From Streptomyces sp. Tu 3180 (lineage in GTDB: Bacteria; Actinomycetota; Actinomycetes; Streptomycetales; Streptomycetaceae): DNA of 64,000 nucleotides. Within the stretch, counting starts at the first letter, position 1. Each line of letters starts with the position of its first letter. The position numbers and the translations under genes were made by a program. Positions 47,152 through 55,377 of this stretch are shown piece after piece. A model generated the notes under the pieces. The model was not told where the DNA came from. It saw only the letters and a list, made by a program, of their open reading frames with translations, and made no database searches. The stretch spans positions 3,122,501 through 3,186,500 of the forward strand of contig NZ_WOXS01000002.1 of assembly GCF_009852415.1 (NCBI RefSeq), in the 5' to 3' direction.

Positions 47152-48923
47152 GCCCCGCCGACGCCGTGGCCCACCTGACCCCCGAGCGCTGGGAGAGGGC
47201 CAACCGCCTGCTGATCCGCAAGGCGCTCGCCGAGTTCGCGCACGAGCGGCTGATCACTCCGGAGGGGACCGGCGAGGGCCGCTACGCCGTGCGCAGCGAC
47301 GACGGCCTGACCGAGTACCGCTTCACCGCCGTGCGCCGGGCCCTGGACCACTGGCAGGTGGACGCCGACTCCGTCACCCGCCACCGCGGGGACGAGGAAC
47401 TCCCGCTCGCCGCGCTGGACTTCTTCATCGAGCTGCAGAAGTCGCTGGGGCTGAGCGACGAGATCCTGCCGGTGTACCTGGAGGAGATCTCCTCCACCCT
47501 CTCCGGCACCTGCTACAAGCTCACCAAGCCGCGGGTCACCTCCGCGGAGCTGGCGCGCAGCGACGACTTCCAGGCCGTCGAGACCGGCATGACCGAGGGC
47601 CACCCCTGCTTCGTCGCCAACAACGGGCGGCTCGGCTTCGGCGTCCACGAGTACCTGGCGTACGCGCCGGAGACGGCGAGCCCCGTGAAGCTGGTGTGGC
47701 TGGCCGCGCACCGCTCGCGGGCCGCGTTCACGGCCGGCGTCGGCATCGAGTACGAGTCGTTCCTGCGGGACGAGCTGGGCGGGGAGACCGTCGAGCGGTT
47801 CCACGGCGTCCTGCGCGAGCAGGGTCTCGACCCGGCCGACTACCTCCTCATCCCGGTGCACCCCTGGCAGTGGTGGAACAAGCTCTCCGTCACCTTCGCC
47901 GCCGAGGTCGCCCGCAGGCACCTGGTCTGCCTGGGCGAGGGCGACGACGAGTACCTGGCCCAGCAGTCCATCCGGACCTTCTTCAACACCTCGCACCCCG
48001 GGAAGCACTACGTGAAGACGGCCCTGTCCGTCCTCAACATGGGCTTCATGCGCGGGCTGTCCGCCGCCTACATGGAGGCGACCCCGGCGATCAACGACTG
48101 GCTGGCCCAGCTGATCGAGGACGATCCGGTGCTGCGGTCGACGGGTCTGTCGATCATCCGGGAGCGCGCGGCGGTCGGCTACCGGCACCTGGAGTACGAG
48201 CAGGCCACGGACCGCCACTCGCCGTACCGGAAAATGCTGGCGGCGCTGTGGCGGGAGAGCCCGGTGCCCTCGCTGCGGGACGGCGAGACGCCGGCCACCA
48301 TGGCGTCGCTCGTCCACGTCGACCACGAGGGGAAGTCCTTCGCGGGCGCGCTGATCGAGCGGTCGGGGCTCGCGCCGGCCGAGTGGCTGCGGCACTACCT
48401 GCGCGCCTACTACACCCCGCTGCTGCACAGCTTCTACGCCTACGACCTGGTGTACATGCCGCACGGCGAGAACGTCATCCTCGTCCTGGAGGACGGGGTG
48501 GTGCGGCGGGCGATCTACAAGGACATCGCCGAGGAGATCGCGGTGATGGACCCGGACGCGGTGCTGCCGCCGGAGGTCTCCCGCATCCGCGTGGAGGTGC
48601 CGGACGACCAGAAGCTGCTGTCGATCTTCACGGACGTCTTCGACTGCTTCTTCCGCTTCCTGGCCGCGAACCTCGCCACCGAGGGGATCCTGGACGAGGA
48701 CGGCTTCTGGCGCACGGTCGCGGAGGTCACCCGCGAGTACCAGGCGTCGGTGCCCGAGCTGGCCGACAAGTTCGCCCAGTACGACATCTTCGCCCCCGAG
48801 TTCGCGCTGTCCTGCCTCAACCGGCTCCAGCTGCGCAACAACAAGCAGATGGTGGACCTCGCGGACCCGTCCGGCGCGCTCCAGCTGATCGGCACCCTGA
48901 AGAACCCCCTCGCGGGTCTCTGA
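47148..48923 (+). CDS. desD: Desferrioxamine synthetase DesD (NIS synthetase)
   Basis: 591 aa ATP-dependent, NRPS-independent siderophore synthetase of the IucA/IucC family that condenses hydroxamate units into desferrioxamines (E, B). Nucleotide-binding segment EEISSTLSGTCYKLTKPR, then HPWQWWNKLSVTFAAE, SHPGKHYVKTALSVLNMG, and C-terminal FhuF-like region SFYAYDLVYMPHGENVILVL. ATG 47148 overlaps desC (ATGA). Last gene of the operon, followed by a strong terminator. Confidence 0.96.
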   Translation: MSPADAVAHLTPERWERANRLLIRKALAEFAHERLITPEGTGEGRYAVRSDDGLTEYRFTAVRRALDHWQVDADSVTRHRGDEELPLAALDFFIELQKSLGLSDEILPVYLEEISSTLSGTCYKLTKPRVTSAELARSDDFQAVETGMTEGHPCFVANNGRLGFGVHEYLAYAPETASPVKLVWLAAHRSRAAFTAGVGIEYESFLRDELGGETVERFHGVLREQGLDPADYLLIPVHPWQWWNKLSVTFAAEVARRHLVCLGEGDDEYLAQQSIRTFFNTSHPGKHYVKTALSVLNMGFMRGLSAAYMEATPAINDWLAQLIEDDPVLRSTGLSIIRERAAVGYRHLEYEQATDRHSPYRKMLAALWRESPVPSLRDGETPATMASLVHVDHEGKSFAGALIERSGLAPAEWLRHYLRAYYTPLLHSFYAYDLVYMPHGENVILVLEDGVVRRAIYKDIAEEIAVMDPDAVLPPEVSRIRVEVPDDQKLLSIFTDVFDCFFRFLAANLATEGILDEDGFWRTVAEVTREYQASVPELADKFAQYDIFAPEFALSCLNRLQLRNNKQMVDLADPSGALQLIGTLKNPLAGL

Positions 48924-48941
48924 CCCACGGGCCCACGAACG

Positions 48942-48980
48942 GACGGGCACCCCGGAGTACGGTCCTCCGGGGTGCCCGTC
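48942..48980. terminator. Terminator of the des operon
   Basis: 16-bp perfect stem (48942-48957 with 48965-48980) around TACGGTC, 19 nt after desD. It stands between convergent transcripts and probably works in both directions. Confidence 0.85.
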
Positions 48981-49007
48981 AGCGTTCCGTGCGCCGGTCC
49001 GCCGCGC

Positions 49008-49038
49008 GGTCCGTCGTCCGGTCCGTGGTCCGGTCCGT
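49008..49038. repeat. 12-bp tandem repeat at hexosaminidase 3' end
   Basis: GGTCCGTCGTCC / GGTCCGTGGTCC / GGTCCGT, 2.6 copies, directly after the hexosaminidase stop on the minus strand. No coding role. Confidence 0.7.
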
Positions 49039-50663
49039 CACGCGTCCGGCCAGGGCACCTGCGGGGACCTGTGGTAGCCGATCCCCAGCGCGTCCCAGCG
49101 CGGCCCCTGCGCCGCGAGCCGCACCCGGTAGTCCTCCCAGTCGTGCGTGGCCGCGGGGGACCAGCCCAGCTCGGCCACCCCCGGCAGCCGCGGGAAGGCC
49201 ATGTACTCGAGGTGGGCGGAGTTCTCCAGGGTCTCCGTCCACAGCGGCGCCTCGACCCCGCGCACCGCGGAGGCGGGCACGCCCGGCAGGTAGGCGCCCG
49301 GGTCCCAGTCGTAGGACCGCTTCACCTCGACGTGGCCGGCCCAGGACAGGCCGAGCGGGGTGCCGGCGTCGTACTTCATGTCGAGGTAGATCCGGTCGGC
49401 CGGGGAGAGGATCAGCCCGGTGCCGTTCCGCGCGGCTTCGGCGACCTGCTCCTTCTCCTGGGCGCCGGTGCCGTCCAGGCCCCAGTACTGGGCGAGGGCG
49501 CCCTTGGCCGGGTCGGCGCCGGTGAGCTGGTGCCAGCCGACGACGGTCTTGCCGTACGCGGCGACGATCGGCTGCACCCGGTCCATGAACTTCACGTAGT
49601 CCTCGTGCGGGGTGGAGTGCGCCTCGTCGCCGCCGATGTGCAGGTAGCGGCCCGGGGTGAGCGCGGCCAGCTCGCGCACCACGTCGTCCACGAAGTCGTA
49701 GGTGATCTCCTTGCCGGTGCACAGCGAGCTGAAGCCGACCGCGGTGCCGGTGTAGAGCGGGGGTGCCACGCCGTCGCAGTTCAGCTCGGCGTAGGAGGCC
49801 AGGGCCGCGTTGGTGTGGCCCGGCATGTCGATCTCGGGGACCACCTCCAGGTGGCGGGAGGCGGCGTGGCGGACGATCTCCCGGTAGTCGTCCTTGGTGT
49901 AGTACCCGCCGGGGCCGCCGCCGACCTCGGTGGAGCCGCCGTGGGTGGCCAGGCGCGGCCAGGAGTCGACGGCGATGCGCCAGCCCTGGTCGTCGCTGAG
50001 GTGCAGGTGCAGCTTGTTGATCTTGTACAGGGCGAGCTGGTCGATGTAGCGCTTGACCTCGTCGACGGTGAAGAAGTGCCGGGAGACGTCCAGCATGGCG
50101 CCGCGCCAGGCGTAGCGCGGGGTGTCCTCGACGGTGCCGCCGGCGACCAGCCAGGGTCCGGGCTGCACGGAGTCCTTCTCGACGGCCGCGGGGAGCAGCT
50201 GACGCAGGGTCTGGACGCCGTGGAAGAGGCCGGCGGGCCTCGCGGCGGTGAGGGTGACGCCCGAGCGTCCGCTGTCCAGGCGGTAGCCCTCCGCGCCGTA
50301 CGGGCCCGCGGCGAGGCGGAGCCGGATGCCGCCCCGGCCGTGCTCGGTGACCGGCAGGCGGTAGCCGGTGGAGGGCCGCAGGACGCCGGCGAGGTACTCG
50401 CCGACGCGGCGGGCCTCGCGGGAGCCGTCGACCCGGATGCGGGTCTCCTCGGTGATGCGGTACGGGGATCCGCCGGGCGCCACCGAGGCGGGGGCCGGGA
50501 TCACCCGGTCGAGCGGGACCGGGGCGGCCGCGTCCCGGCCGGGGTCCGCTCCCCCGGGGCCCGCTCCCAGGGTGAAGGCCCCGGCCGCCATGACCAGCAG
50601 TAAGGACCCGAACAGCCGCGTGGTGCGGGGAGTCGTTCCGTGGTGCCGTCGTTGCCGTCTCAC
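49038..50663 (-). CDS. Secreted GH20 beta-N-acetylhexosaminidase
   Basis: 541 aa with a signal peptide (RLFGSLLLVMAAGAFTLGAG). GH20 core: GAMLDVSRHFFTVDEVKRYI, LHLHLSDDQGWRIAVDSWPR, VVPEIDMPGHTNAALASY, and the catalytic Asp-Glu pair in HIGGDEAHS; WGLDGTG and LWTETLEN further on. It removes terminal N-acetylglucosamine from chito-oligosaccharides outside the cell. GTG 50663 with GAAGGGAG upstream. A DasR-like site lies 50 nt upstream, suggesting derepression by glucosamine-6-phosphate; glmS is 1.4 kb away. Confidence 0.92.
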   Translation of the reverse strand: MRRQRRHHGTTPRTTRLFGSLLLVMAAGAFTLGAGPGGADPGRDAAAPVPLDRVIPAPASVAPGGSPYRITEETRIRVDGSREARRVGEYLAGVLRPSTGYRLPVTEHGRGGIRLRLAAGPYGAEGYRLDSGRSGVTLTAARPAGLFHGVQTLRQLLPAAVEKDSVQPGPWLVAGGTVEDTPRYAWRGAMLDVSRHFFTVDEVKRYIDQLALYKINKLHLHLSDDQGWRIAVDSWPRLATHGGSTEVGGGPGGYYTKDDYREIVRHAASRHLEVVPEIDMPGHTNAALASYAELNCDGVAPPLYTGTAVGFSSLCTGKEITYDFVDDVVRELAALTPGRYLHIGGDEAHSTPHEDYVKFMDRVQPIVAAYGKTVVGWHQLTGADPAKGALAQYWGLDGTGAQEKEQVAEAARNGTGLILSPADRIYLDMKYDAGTPLGLSWAGHVEVKRSYDWDPGAYLPGVPASAVRGVEAPLWTETLENSAHLEYMAFPRLPGVAELGWSPAATHDWEDYRVRLAAQGPRWDALGIGYHRSPQVPWPDA

Positions 50664-50710
50664 ACGCGCTCCCTTCTCGTCAACTCCGTGGTTCCGCAAG
50701 GGAAACCGGA

Positions 50711-50726
50711 CAGGGTCTAGACCACT
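50711..50726. promoter_or_regulatory. DasR-responsive element (dre) candidate
   Basis: CAGGGTCTAGACCACT matches the dre consensus AGTGGTCTAGACCACT at 13 of 16 positions with a perfect GGTCTAGACC core. It is between the divergent hexosaminidase and DUF4429 genes, about 50 nt from the hexosaminidase start, in keeping with DasR control of chitinolytic genes. Confidence 0.75.
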
Positions 50727-50756
50727 ATCCCGCAGAAGCGGTGAAACAATCCCCCC

Positions 50757-51659
50757 ATGGCGGAAATCATCCAGAAGGACGGCACCTGGGCCTTCGACGG
50801 GGAGGCGCTGCGCCTGACCCCCGGGCGGGACAAGAACGTCGGTCTGCTGCGCAGGACCCTGGGTGAGCTGACGGTGCCTCTGAGGGCCCTGGCGGGCATT
50901 TCGTTCGAGCAGGGGAAGAAGACCGGGCGGCTGAGGCTGCGGCTGCGCGAGGGCGCCGACCCGCTGCTGCACGCGACCGGCGGCCGGCTCACCGAGCCGC
51001 ACGACCCCTACCGGCTGGTCGTCGAGTCCGACCGCTACGGGGTCGCCGAGTACTTCACGGAGGAGGTCCGCAACGCCCTGCTGCTGGACCGGGTCCCCTC
51101 CGACCCGGTCGCCGGGTACCTGCTGCCCGGCCCGTCCGTGCCGCTGTCCGTGTCGGCCGGGGACGGCACGGCGAGCTTCGACGGCGAGCGCGTGCGCCTG
51201 GAGTGGAACTGGAAGACGGAGGACGCCAAGGCCGCCACCGGCACCCGCACGCTCGCGCTGGCCGACCTCACCGCCGTGGAGTGGCAGCCGGCGGTCGGGC
51301 TGGAGAACGGCCACCTCCGCTTCACCGTGCGGAGCGCCCCCACCAAGGCCCCGGCCAAGTACGACCCCAACGCGGTGGAGCTGTGGGGCTTCAAGAAGGA
51401 CCCGCTGATGGCGCTGGTCGCCGCCGCCGTCCAGGCGCGCCTGCCCCACCCGGCCGCCCGGGACGCCGCCGGGGGCGAACGGCCCGCGGTGCCCGGGGAC
51501 GCGGACGCGCCCGTCGCGGCCCTCGCCCCCGCCCCCACCGAGGACGATCACGACGCCCGGCTGCGCCGGCTGCGGGAGCTGGGCGAGCTGCACCGCTCCG
51601 GGGTGCTGACGGACGAGGAGTTCACGCTGGCCAAGCAGGCGGTCCTCAGGCGCATGTAG
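50757..51659 (+). CDS. DUF4429 protein with C-terminal SHOCT domain
   Basis: 300 aa cytoplasmic protein. Two successive DUF4429 (PH-like) units, residues about 5-105 (GTWAFDGEALRLTPGRDKNV, VPLRALAGISFEQGKKTGRL) and about 125-225 (TASFDGERVRLEWNWKTEDA, LADLTAVEWQPAVGLENGHL), then an Ala/Pro linker and a SHOCT domain (RLRRLRELGELHRSGVLTDE, EFTLAKQAVL). SHOCT domains serve oligomerisation. Function unknown; widely conserved in Streptomyces. ATG 50757; divergent from the hexosaminidase across the dre site. Confidence 0.82.
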   Translation: MAEIIQKDGTWAFDGEALRLTPGRDKNVGLLRRTLGELTVPLRALAGISFEQGKKTGRLRLRLREGADPLLHATGGRLTEPHDPYRLVVESDRYGVAEYFTEEVRNALLLDRVPSDPVAGYLLPGPSVPLSVSAGDGTASFDGERVRLEWNWKTEDAKAATGTRTLALADLTAVEWQPAVGLENGHLRFTVRSAPTKAPAKYDPNAVELWGFKKDPLMALVAAAVQARLPHPAARDAAGGERPAVPGDADAPVAALAPAPTEDDHDARLRRLRELGELHRSGVLTDEEFTLAKQAVLRRM

Positions 51660-51733
51660 CGGCCCGCCCGGGCCCCGGAAGGGGTCGCGGCGGGCACCGG
51701 AACCCTTCACGACGACGTCCGGAGCCATCGGCC

Positions 51734-51764
51734 TGCCCGAAATCGGGCACGTTTCTTGCGAAAC
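51734..51764. promoter_or_regulatory. Two adjacent perfect palindromes
   Basis: TGCCCGAAATCGGGCA (51734-51749) and GTTTCTTGCGAAAC (51751-51764) are perfect dyads one nucleotide apart, 27 nt before the 85-aa gene and 330 nt before glmS. Either two operator half-complexes or paired hairpins in a leader. Confidence 0.55.
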
Positions 51765-51790
51765 CGCCGCCGGTGCCTCAGGATCATCGG

Positions 51791-52048
51791 GTGCACGACG
51801 AACTCGTTGATCATCTGACGCGGTCCACGCCCCTGAGCCGGGGCGAGGCGCTGCGCGTGATCCAGGACGTGCTCGCCTACTTCGACGAGACGACCGAGGA
51901 GTACGTCCGTCGCCGCCACCGCGAGCTCCAGGCCCAGGGCCTGGTGAACGCGACGATCTTCGAACGGATCGAGGCGGACCTCAGATACCGCGCGGTGGCG
52001 CCGCCCGAGCTCTCGCTCCGGCAGCTGCGCCGCATCGTCTACGGCTGA
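51791..52048 (+). CDS. Conserved small actinobacterial protein
   Basis: 85 aa, GTG start, product MHDELVDHLTRSTPLSRGEA followed by DVLAYFDETTEEYVRRRHRE and ending PPELSLRQLRRIVYG. Acidic-basic helical protein without enzymatic motif; the strongly conserved-looking ends suggest a real gene. It lies 44 nt upstream of glmS on the same strand and may be co-transcribed. Function unknown. Confidence 0.72.
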   Translation: MHDELVDHLTRSTPLSRGEALRVIQDVLAYFDETTEEYVRRRHRELQAQGLVNATIFERIEADLRYRAVAPPELSLRQLRRIVYG

Positions 52049-52092
52049 TCCTCTCCTCCACGGCCCACCGTCTACAGCTAGGAACCACCCAT

Positions 52093-53910
52093 ATGTGCGG
52101 AATCGTCGGATACATCGGCAGGCGCGAGGTCGCTCCCCTGCTGCTCGAGGGCCTGCAGCGCCTGGAGTACCGCGGCTACGACTCGGCGGGCATCGTCGTC
52201 ACCTCCCCGAAGGCGTCCGGCCTGAAGATGGTCAAGGCCAAGGGCCGGGTGCGCGACCTGGAGGCGAAGGTCCCGGCGCGCTTCAAGGGCACCACCGGCA
52301 TAGCCCACACCCGCTGGGCCACCCACGGTGCCCCGTCCGACGTGAACGCCCACCCGCACCTGGACGCCGAGGGCAAGGTCGCCGTCGTCCACAACGGCAT
52401 CATCGACAACGCCTCCGACCTGCGCCGCAAGCTGGAGGCGGACGGGGTCGAGTTCCTCTCCGAGACGGACACCGAGGTCCTCACCCACCTCATCGCCCGC
52501 TCGCAGGCCGAGAAGCTGGAGGACAAGGTCCGCGAGACCGTGCGCCTCATCGAGGGCACCTACGGCATCGCCGTGCTGCACGCCGACTTCCCGGACCGCA
52601 TCGTGGTGGCCCGCAACGGCTCGCCGGTCGTCCTCGGCATCGGCGAGAAGGAGATGTTCGTCGCCTCCGACATCGCCGCCCTGGTCGCCCACACCCGGCA
52701 GATCGTCACCCTCGACGACGGCGAGATGGCCACCCTCAAGGCCGACGACTTCCGCACCTACACCACCGAGGGCACCCGGACCACCGCCGAGCCGACCACC
52801 GTGGAGTGGGAGGCGGCCTCCTACGACATGGGCGGCCACGACACCTACATGCACAAGGAGATCCACGAGCAGGCCGAGGCCGTGGACCGCGTGCTGCGCG
52901 GCCGGATCGACGACCGCTTCTCCACCGTGCACCTGGGCGGCCTCAACCTGGACGCCCGCGAGGCGCGCCGGATCCGCCGCGTGAAGATCCTCGGCTGCGG
53001 CACCTCGTACCACGCCGGCATGATCGGCGCGCAGATGATCGAGGAGCTGGCCCGCATCCCCGCCGACGCCGAGCCGGCCTCCGAGTTCCGCTACCGCAAC
53101 GCGGTCGTCGACCCCGACACCCTGTACATCGCGGTCTCCCAGTCCGGTGAGACGTACGACGTGCTGGCGGCCGTCCAGGAGCTGAAGCGCAAGGGCGCGC
53201 GGGTGCTGGGCGTGGTGAACGTCGTCGGCTCCGCGATCGCCCGCGAGGCGGACGGCGGCATCTACGTGCACGCCGGCCCCGAGGTGTGCGTGGTGTCCAC
53301 CAAGTGCTTCACCAACACCTGCGTCGCCTTCGCCCTGCTCGCCCTGCACCTGGGCCGCACCCGCGACCTGTCGGTGCGCGACGGCAAGCGGATCATCGAG
53401 GGCCTGCGCCGGCTGCCGGAGCAGATCGCCGGGATCATGGAGCAGGAGGAGGAGATCAAGAAGCTGGCCCTGGAGTACGCCGAGGCCCGCTCGATGCTCT
53501 TCATCGGCCGCGTGCGGGGCTACCCGGTGGCCCGCGAGGCCTCCCTGAAGCTCAAGGAGGTCTCCTACATCCACGCCGAGGCCTACCCGGCCTCCGAGCT
53601 CAAGCACGGCCCGCTGGCCCTCATCGAGCCCGCGCTGCCCACGGTCGCGATCGTGCCCGACGACGACCTGCTGGAGAAGAACCGCGCCGCGATGGAGGAG
53701 ATCAAGGCCCGCAGCGGCCGGATCGTCGCCGTGGCCCACCAGGAGCAGGAGAAGGCCGACCACACCGTCGTCGTCCCGAAGAACGAGGACGAGCTGGACC
53801 CGATCCTCATGGGCATCCCGCTCCAACTCCTCGCCTACCACACGGCGCTGGCCCTGGGCCGGGACATCGACAAGCCGCGCAACCTCGCCAAGTCGGTGAC
53901 GGTGGAGTAG
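52093..53910 (+). CDS. glmS: Glutamine--fructose-6-phosphate aminotransferase (isomerizing)
   Basis: 605 aa. Makes glucosamine-6-phosphate from fructose-6-phosphate and glutamine for peptidoglycan. N-terminal glutaminase: Met-Cys start (MCGIVGYIG, Cys2 nucleophile after Met removal), RWATHGAPSDVNAHPH, VVHNGIIDNA. Two SIS domains: ILGCGTSYHAG, VSQSGETYDVLAAV and, in the second, RGYPVAREASLKLKEVSYIH; C-terminal LGRDIDKPRNLAKSVTVE is complete. Streptomyces usually have two copies; this one, near adpA, matches the second copy position (from memory). Confidence 0.95.
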   Translation: MCGIVGYIGRREVAPLLLEGLQRLEYRGYDSAGIVVTSPKASGLKMVKAKGRVRDLEAKVPARFKGTTGIAHTRWATHGAPSDVNAHPHLDAEGKVAVVHNGIIDNASDLRRKLEADGVEFLSETDTEVLTHLIARSQAEKLEDKVRETVRLIEGTYGIAVLHADFPDRIVVARNGSPVVLGIGEKEMFVASDIAALVAHTRQIVTLDDGEMATLKADDFRTYTTEGTRTTAEPTTVEWEAASYDMGGHDTYMHKEIHEQAEAVDRVLRGRIDDRFSTVHLGGLNLDAREARRIRRVKILGCGTSYHAGMIGAQMIEELARIPADAEPASEFRYRNAVVDPDTLYIAVSQSGETYDVLAAVQELKRKGARVLGVVNVVGSAIAREADGGIYVHAGPEVCVVSTKCFTNTCVAFALLALHLGRTRDLSVRDGKRIIEGLRRLPEQIAGIMEQEEEIKKLALEYAEARSMLFIGRVRGYPVAREASLKLKEVSYIHAEAYPASELKHGPLALIEPALPTVAIVPDDDLLEKNRAAMEEIKARSGRIVAVAHQEQEKADHTVVVPKNEDELDPILMGIPLQLLAYHTALALGRDIDKPRNLAKSVTVE

Positions 53911-53943
53911 CCGGCGACGGCGTCCTGGAGCGACGCCCGCGCA

Positions 53944-53982
53944 GCCGACTCCCGGAGGTGCCGTCCGCCTCCGGGAGTCGGC
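53944..53982. terminator. Bidirectional terminator glmS / usp
   Basis: 15-bp perfect stem GCCGACTCCCGGAGG with 53968-53982, 9-nt loop, 33 nt after glmS and between convergent genes. Confidence 0.85.
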
Positions 53983-53996
53983 ACGTTGCGGGACCG

Positions 53997-54056
53997 ACGG
54001 GTTCCGGGGGAACGGGTTGCGGAGGACGGGTTCCGGGGGGAACGCGTTCCGGGGCG
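53997..54056. repeat. Imperfect 29-bp direct repeat with GTTCC...GGAAC arms
   Basis: ACGGGTTCCGGGGGAACG (53997) recurs with one inserted G at 54026, and a partial third copy follows. Each copy is itself a short dyad. Between the glmS terminator and the usp stop. Confidence 0.6.
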
Positions 54057-54078
54057 CGGCTGATGGCGGGCCGACGGA

Positions 54079-54606
54079 CTACGGGATGACGACGACGGGC
54101 CGCTGCGCCCGCTTGGCGAGCCGGCCGGCCACGGAGCCGAAGATCCGGCCCACGATGCCGTGGGTGGAGCCGACCACGATCGCGTCGGCCTCGTACTCCC
54201 GGCCCACTTCCTCGAGTTCGTGGCAGATGTCGCCACCGCGCTCGACCAGGATCCAGGGCACCTCGGTGAGGTAGTCCGCACAGGCGAGCTCGAGGCCGAG
54301 CACCTCCGTGCGGTGGTCCGGGACGTCCACGAAGACCGGGGGCTCGCAGCCCGCCCACACCGTGGTGGGCAGCCGGTTGGCGACATGGACGATGATCAGG
54401 CCCGAGCCGAGCCGGCGCGCCATGCCGATCGCGTAGGCGAGGGCCCGTTCACTGGAGGTCGAGCCGTCGAAGCCGACGACCACACCGTGCCGGAACGCGG
54501 GGTCGCACGCGTGGCGCGGCTCCTCCGCCGCCGCGGGATCGGCCGCCGTGGGGTCGGCGACCGGCCGCTTGCGGTCCGCGGGTTCGAAGAATTCGTGACC
54601 GGCCAT
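54079..54606 (-). CDS. Universal stress protein
   Basis: 175 aa UspA-fold protein. VVVGFDGSTSSERALAYAIG (N-terminal strand and helix), LIIVHVANRL, and the C-terminal ATP-binding signature GSTHGIVGRIFGSVAGRLAK ending RPVVVIP (G-2x-G-9x-G-S/T type, here GSTHG...GSVAG). An N-terminal extension of about 35 residues (FEPADRKRPVADP) precedes the domain. ATG 54606. Convergent to glmS, divergent from adpA across a long upstream region. Likely an ATP-dependent stress or dormancy factor. Confidence 0.88.
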   Translation of the reverse strand: MAGHEFFEPADRKRPVADPTAADPAAAEEPRHACDPAFRHGVVVGFDGSTSSERALAYAIGMARRLGSGLIIVHVANRLPTTVWAGCEPPVFVDVPDHRTEVLGLELACADYLTEVPWILVERGGDICHELEEVGREYEADAIVVGSTHGIVGRIFGSVAGRLAKRAQRPVVVIP

Positions 54607-55377
54607 GGCTGTCTCGGAGTGGTGATCCTTTGATGGGGACGACAGTGTGCGGCGGAGCTGTGTCCGGGAATCATCTTCCCAACCCCATACCCCCAAGGGT
54701 ACGGCGGCACGCCTCCTCTGCCCAGATACCGCGCACGCTGGCTCGCGGGTTCCCCGGAGCATGCACGAGAGGGCGCCCGTAACGCAATGGTTGCTGTGCC
54801 GTACAGCCGGTTTGCGCGGGGTTCACCCGGCCGCCGGAGGGGGTGGCCGGGACCCCGTCCGGCCCGGACGCGCGGCGGGCCGGCGGTGCGGCCCGCACCG
54901 CGGACCCCGTGAGCCACACCACAAGGAGCGGAACGCGCCCGGACCCGCCACCGCCCCCGGGCGGGACCGCGCAGCACCGGAAAAACACCGGTCACCTGAC
55001 CGGTTTCCGTGCACCCACCCGTATCTTTTCAGCCAACTTCTGGTTCTCGTGCATCCCCTGCCGCAACCGCCCCCCAACCCCCGTTCGACCTGCACGGAAA
55101 GGACCACAGGGGGCTTGCGCACCCTACGGGGATTGGCCACTGCGACGAGGCGTACTTCCCTGCGCGGCCCGCGAGTGCAACGCTTCGTGATCGAATGCTT
55201 CACGCCAAGTTGCCAAGTCGACAATGCACCGGATGCCTAACTGGCCACCGGGGCAGGGCGGAACGCAGTAGATTCGATCTTGACTGTCTTACGGCGGGGG
55301 ACTCGTGCAGGACCGAGGGGAAACGTGCAGGAGCGACACAACCGAGGAGCCGCGACCACCGAGGGGGGCTTAGCAGG
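54607..55377. other. Long adpA upstream/leader region
   Basis: 771 nt without a convincing gene, unusually AT-richer than its surroundings (for example around 55020-55060 and 55190-55290). adpA in other Streptomyces has such a long regulatory region with several regulator sites, including AdpA itself; I could not place individual AdpA boxes with confidence. A perfect palindrome at 54987-55004 is listed separately, and TTGACT (55280s) and TAGATT (55270s) are promoter-like fragments. Confidence 0.6.
54987..55004. promoter_or_regulatory. Perfect palindrome in adpA upstream region
   Basis: ACCGGTCA-CC-TGACCGGT, 8-bp arms. The ACCGGT cores recall gamma-butyrolactone-receptor (ARE-type) operators, but the spacing differs from the classical ARE, so the binding protein is unknown. 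Confidence 0.5.

Noticed and set aside
55009..55377. Upstream extension of the adpA frame
   Set aside because: No homology to AdpA and no RBS; the known start MSHDS is at 55378.
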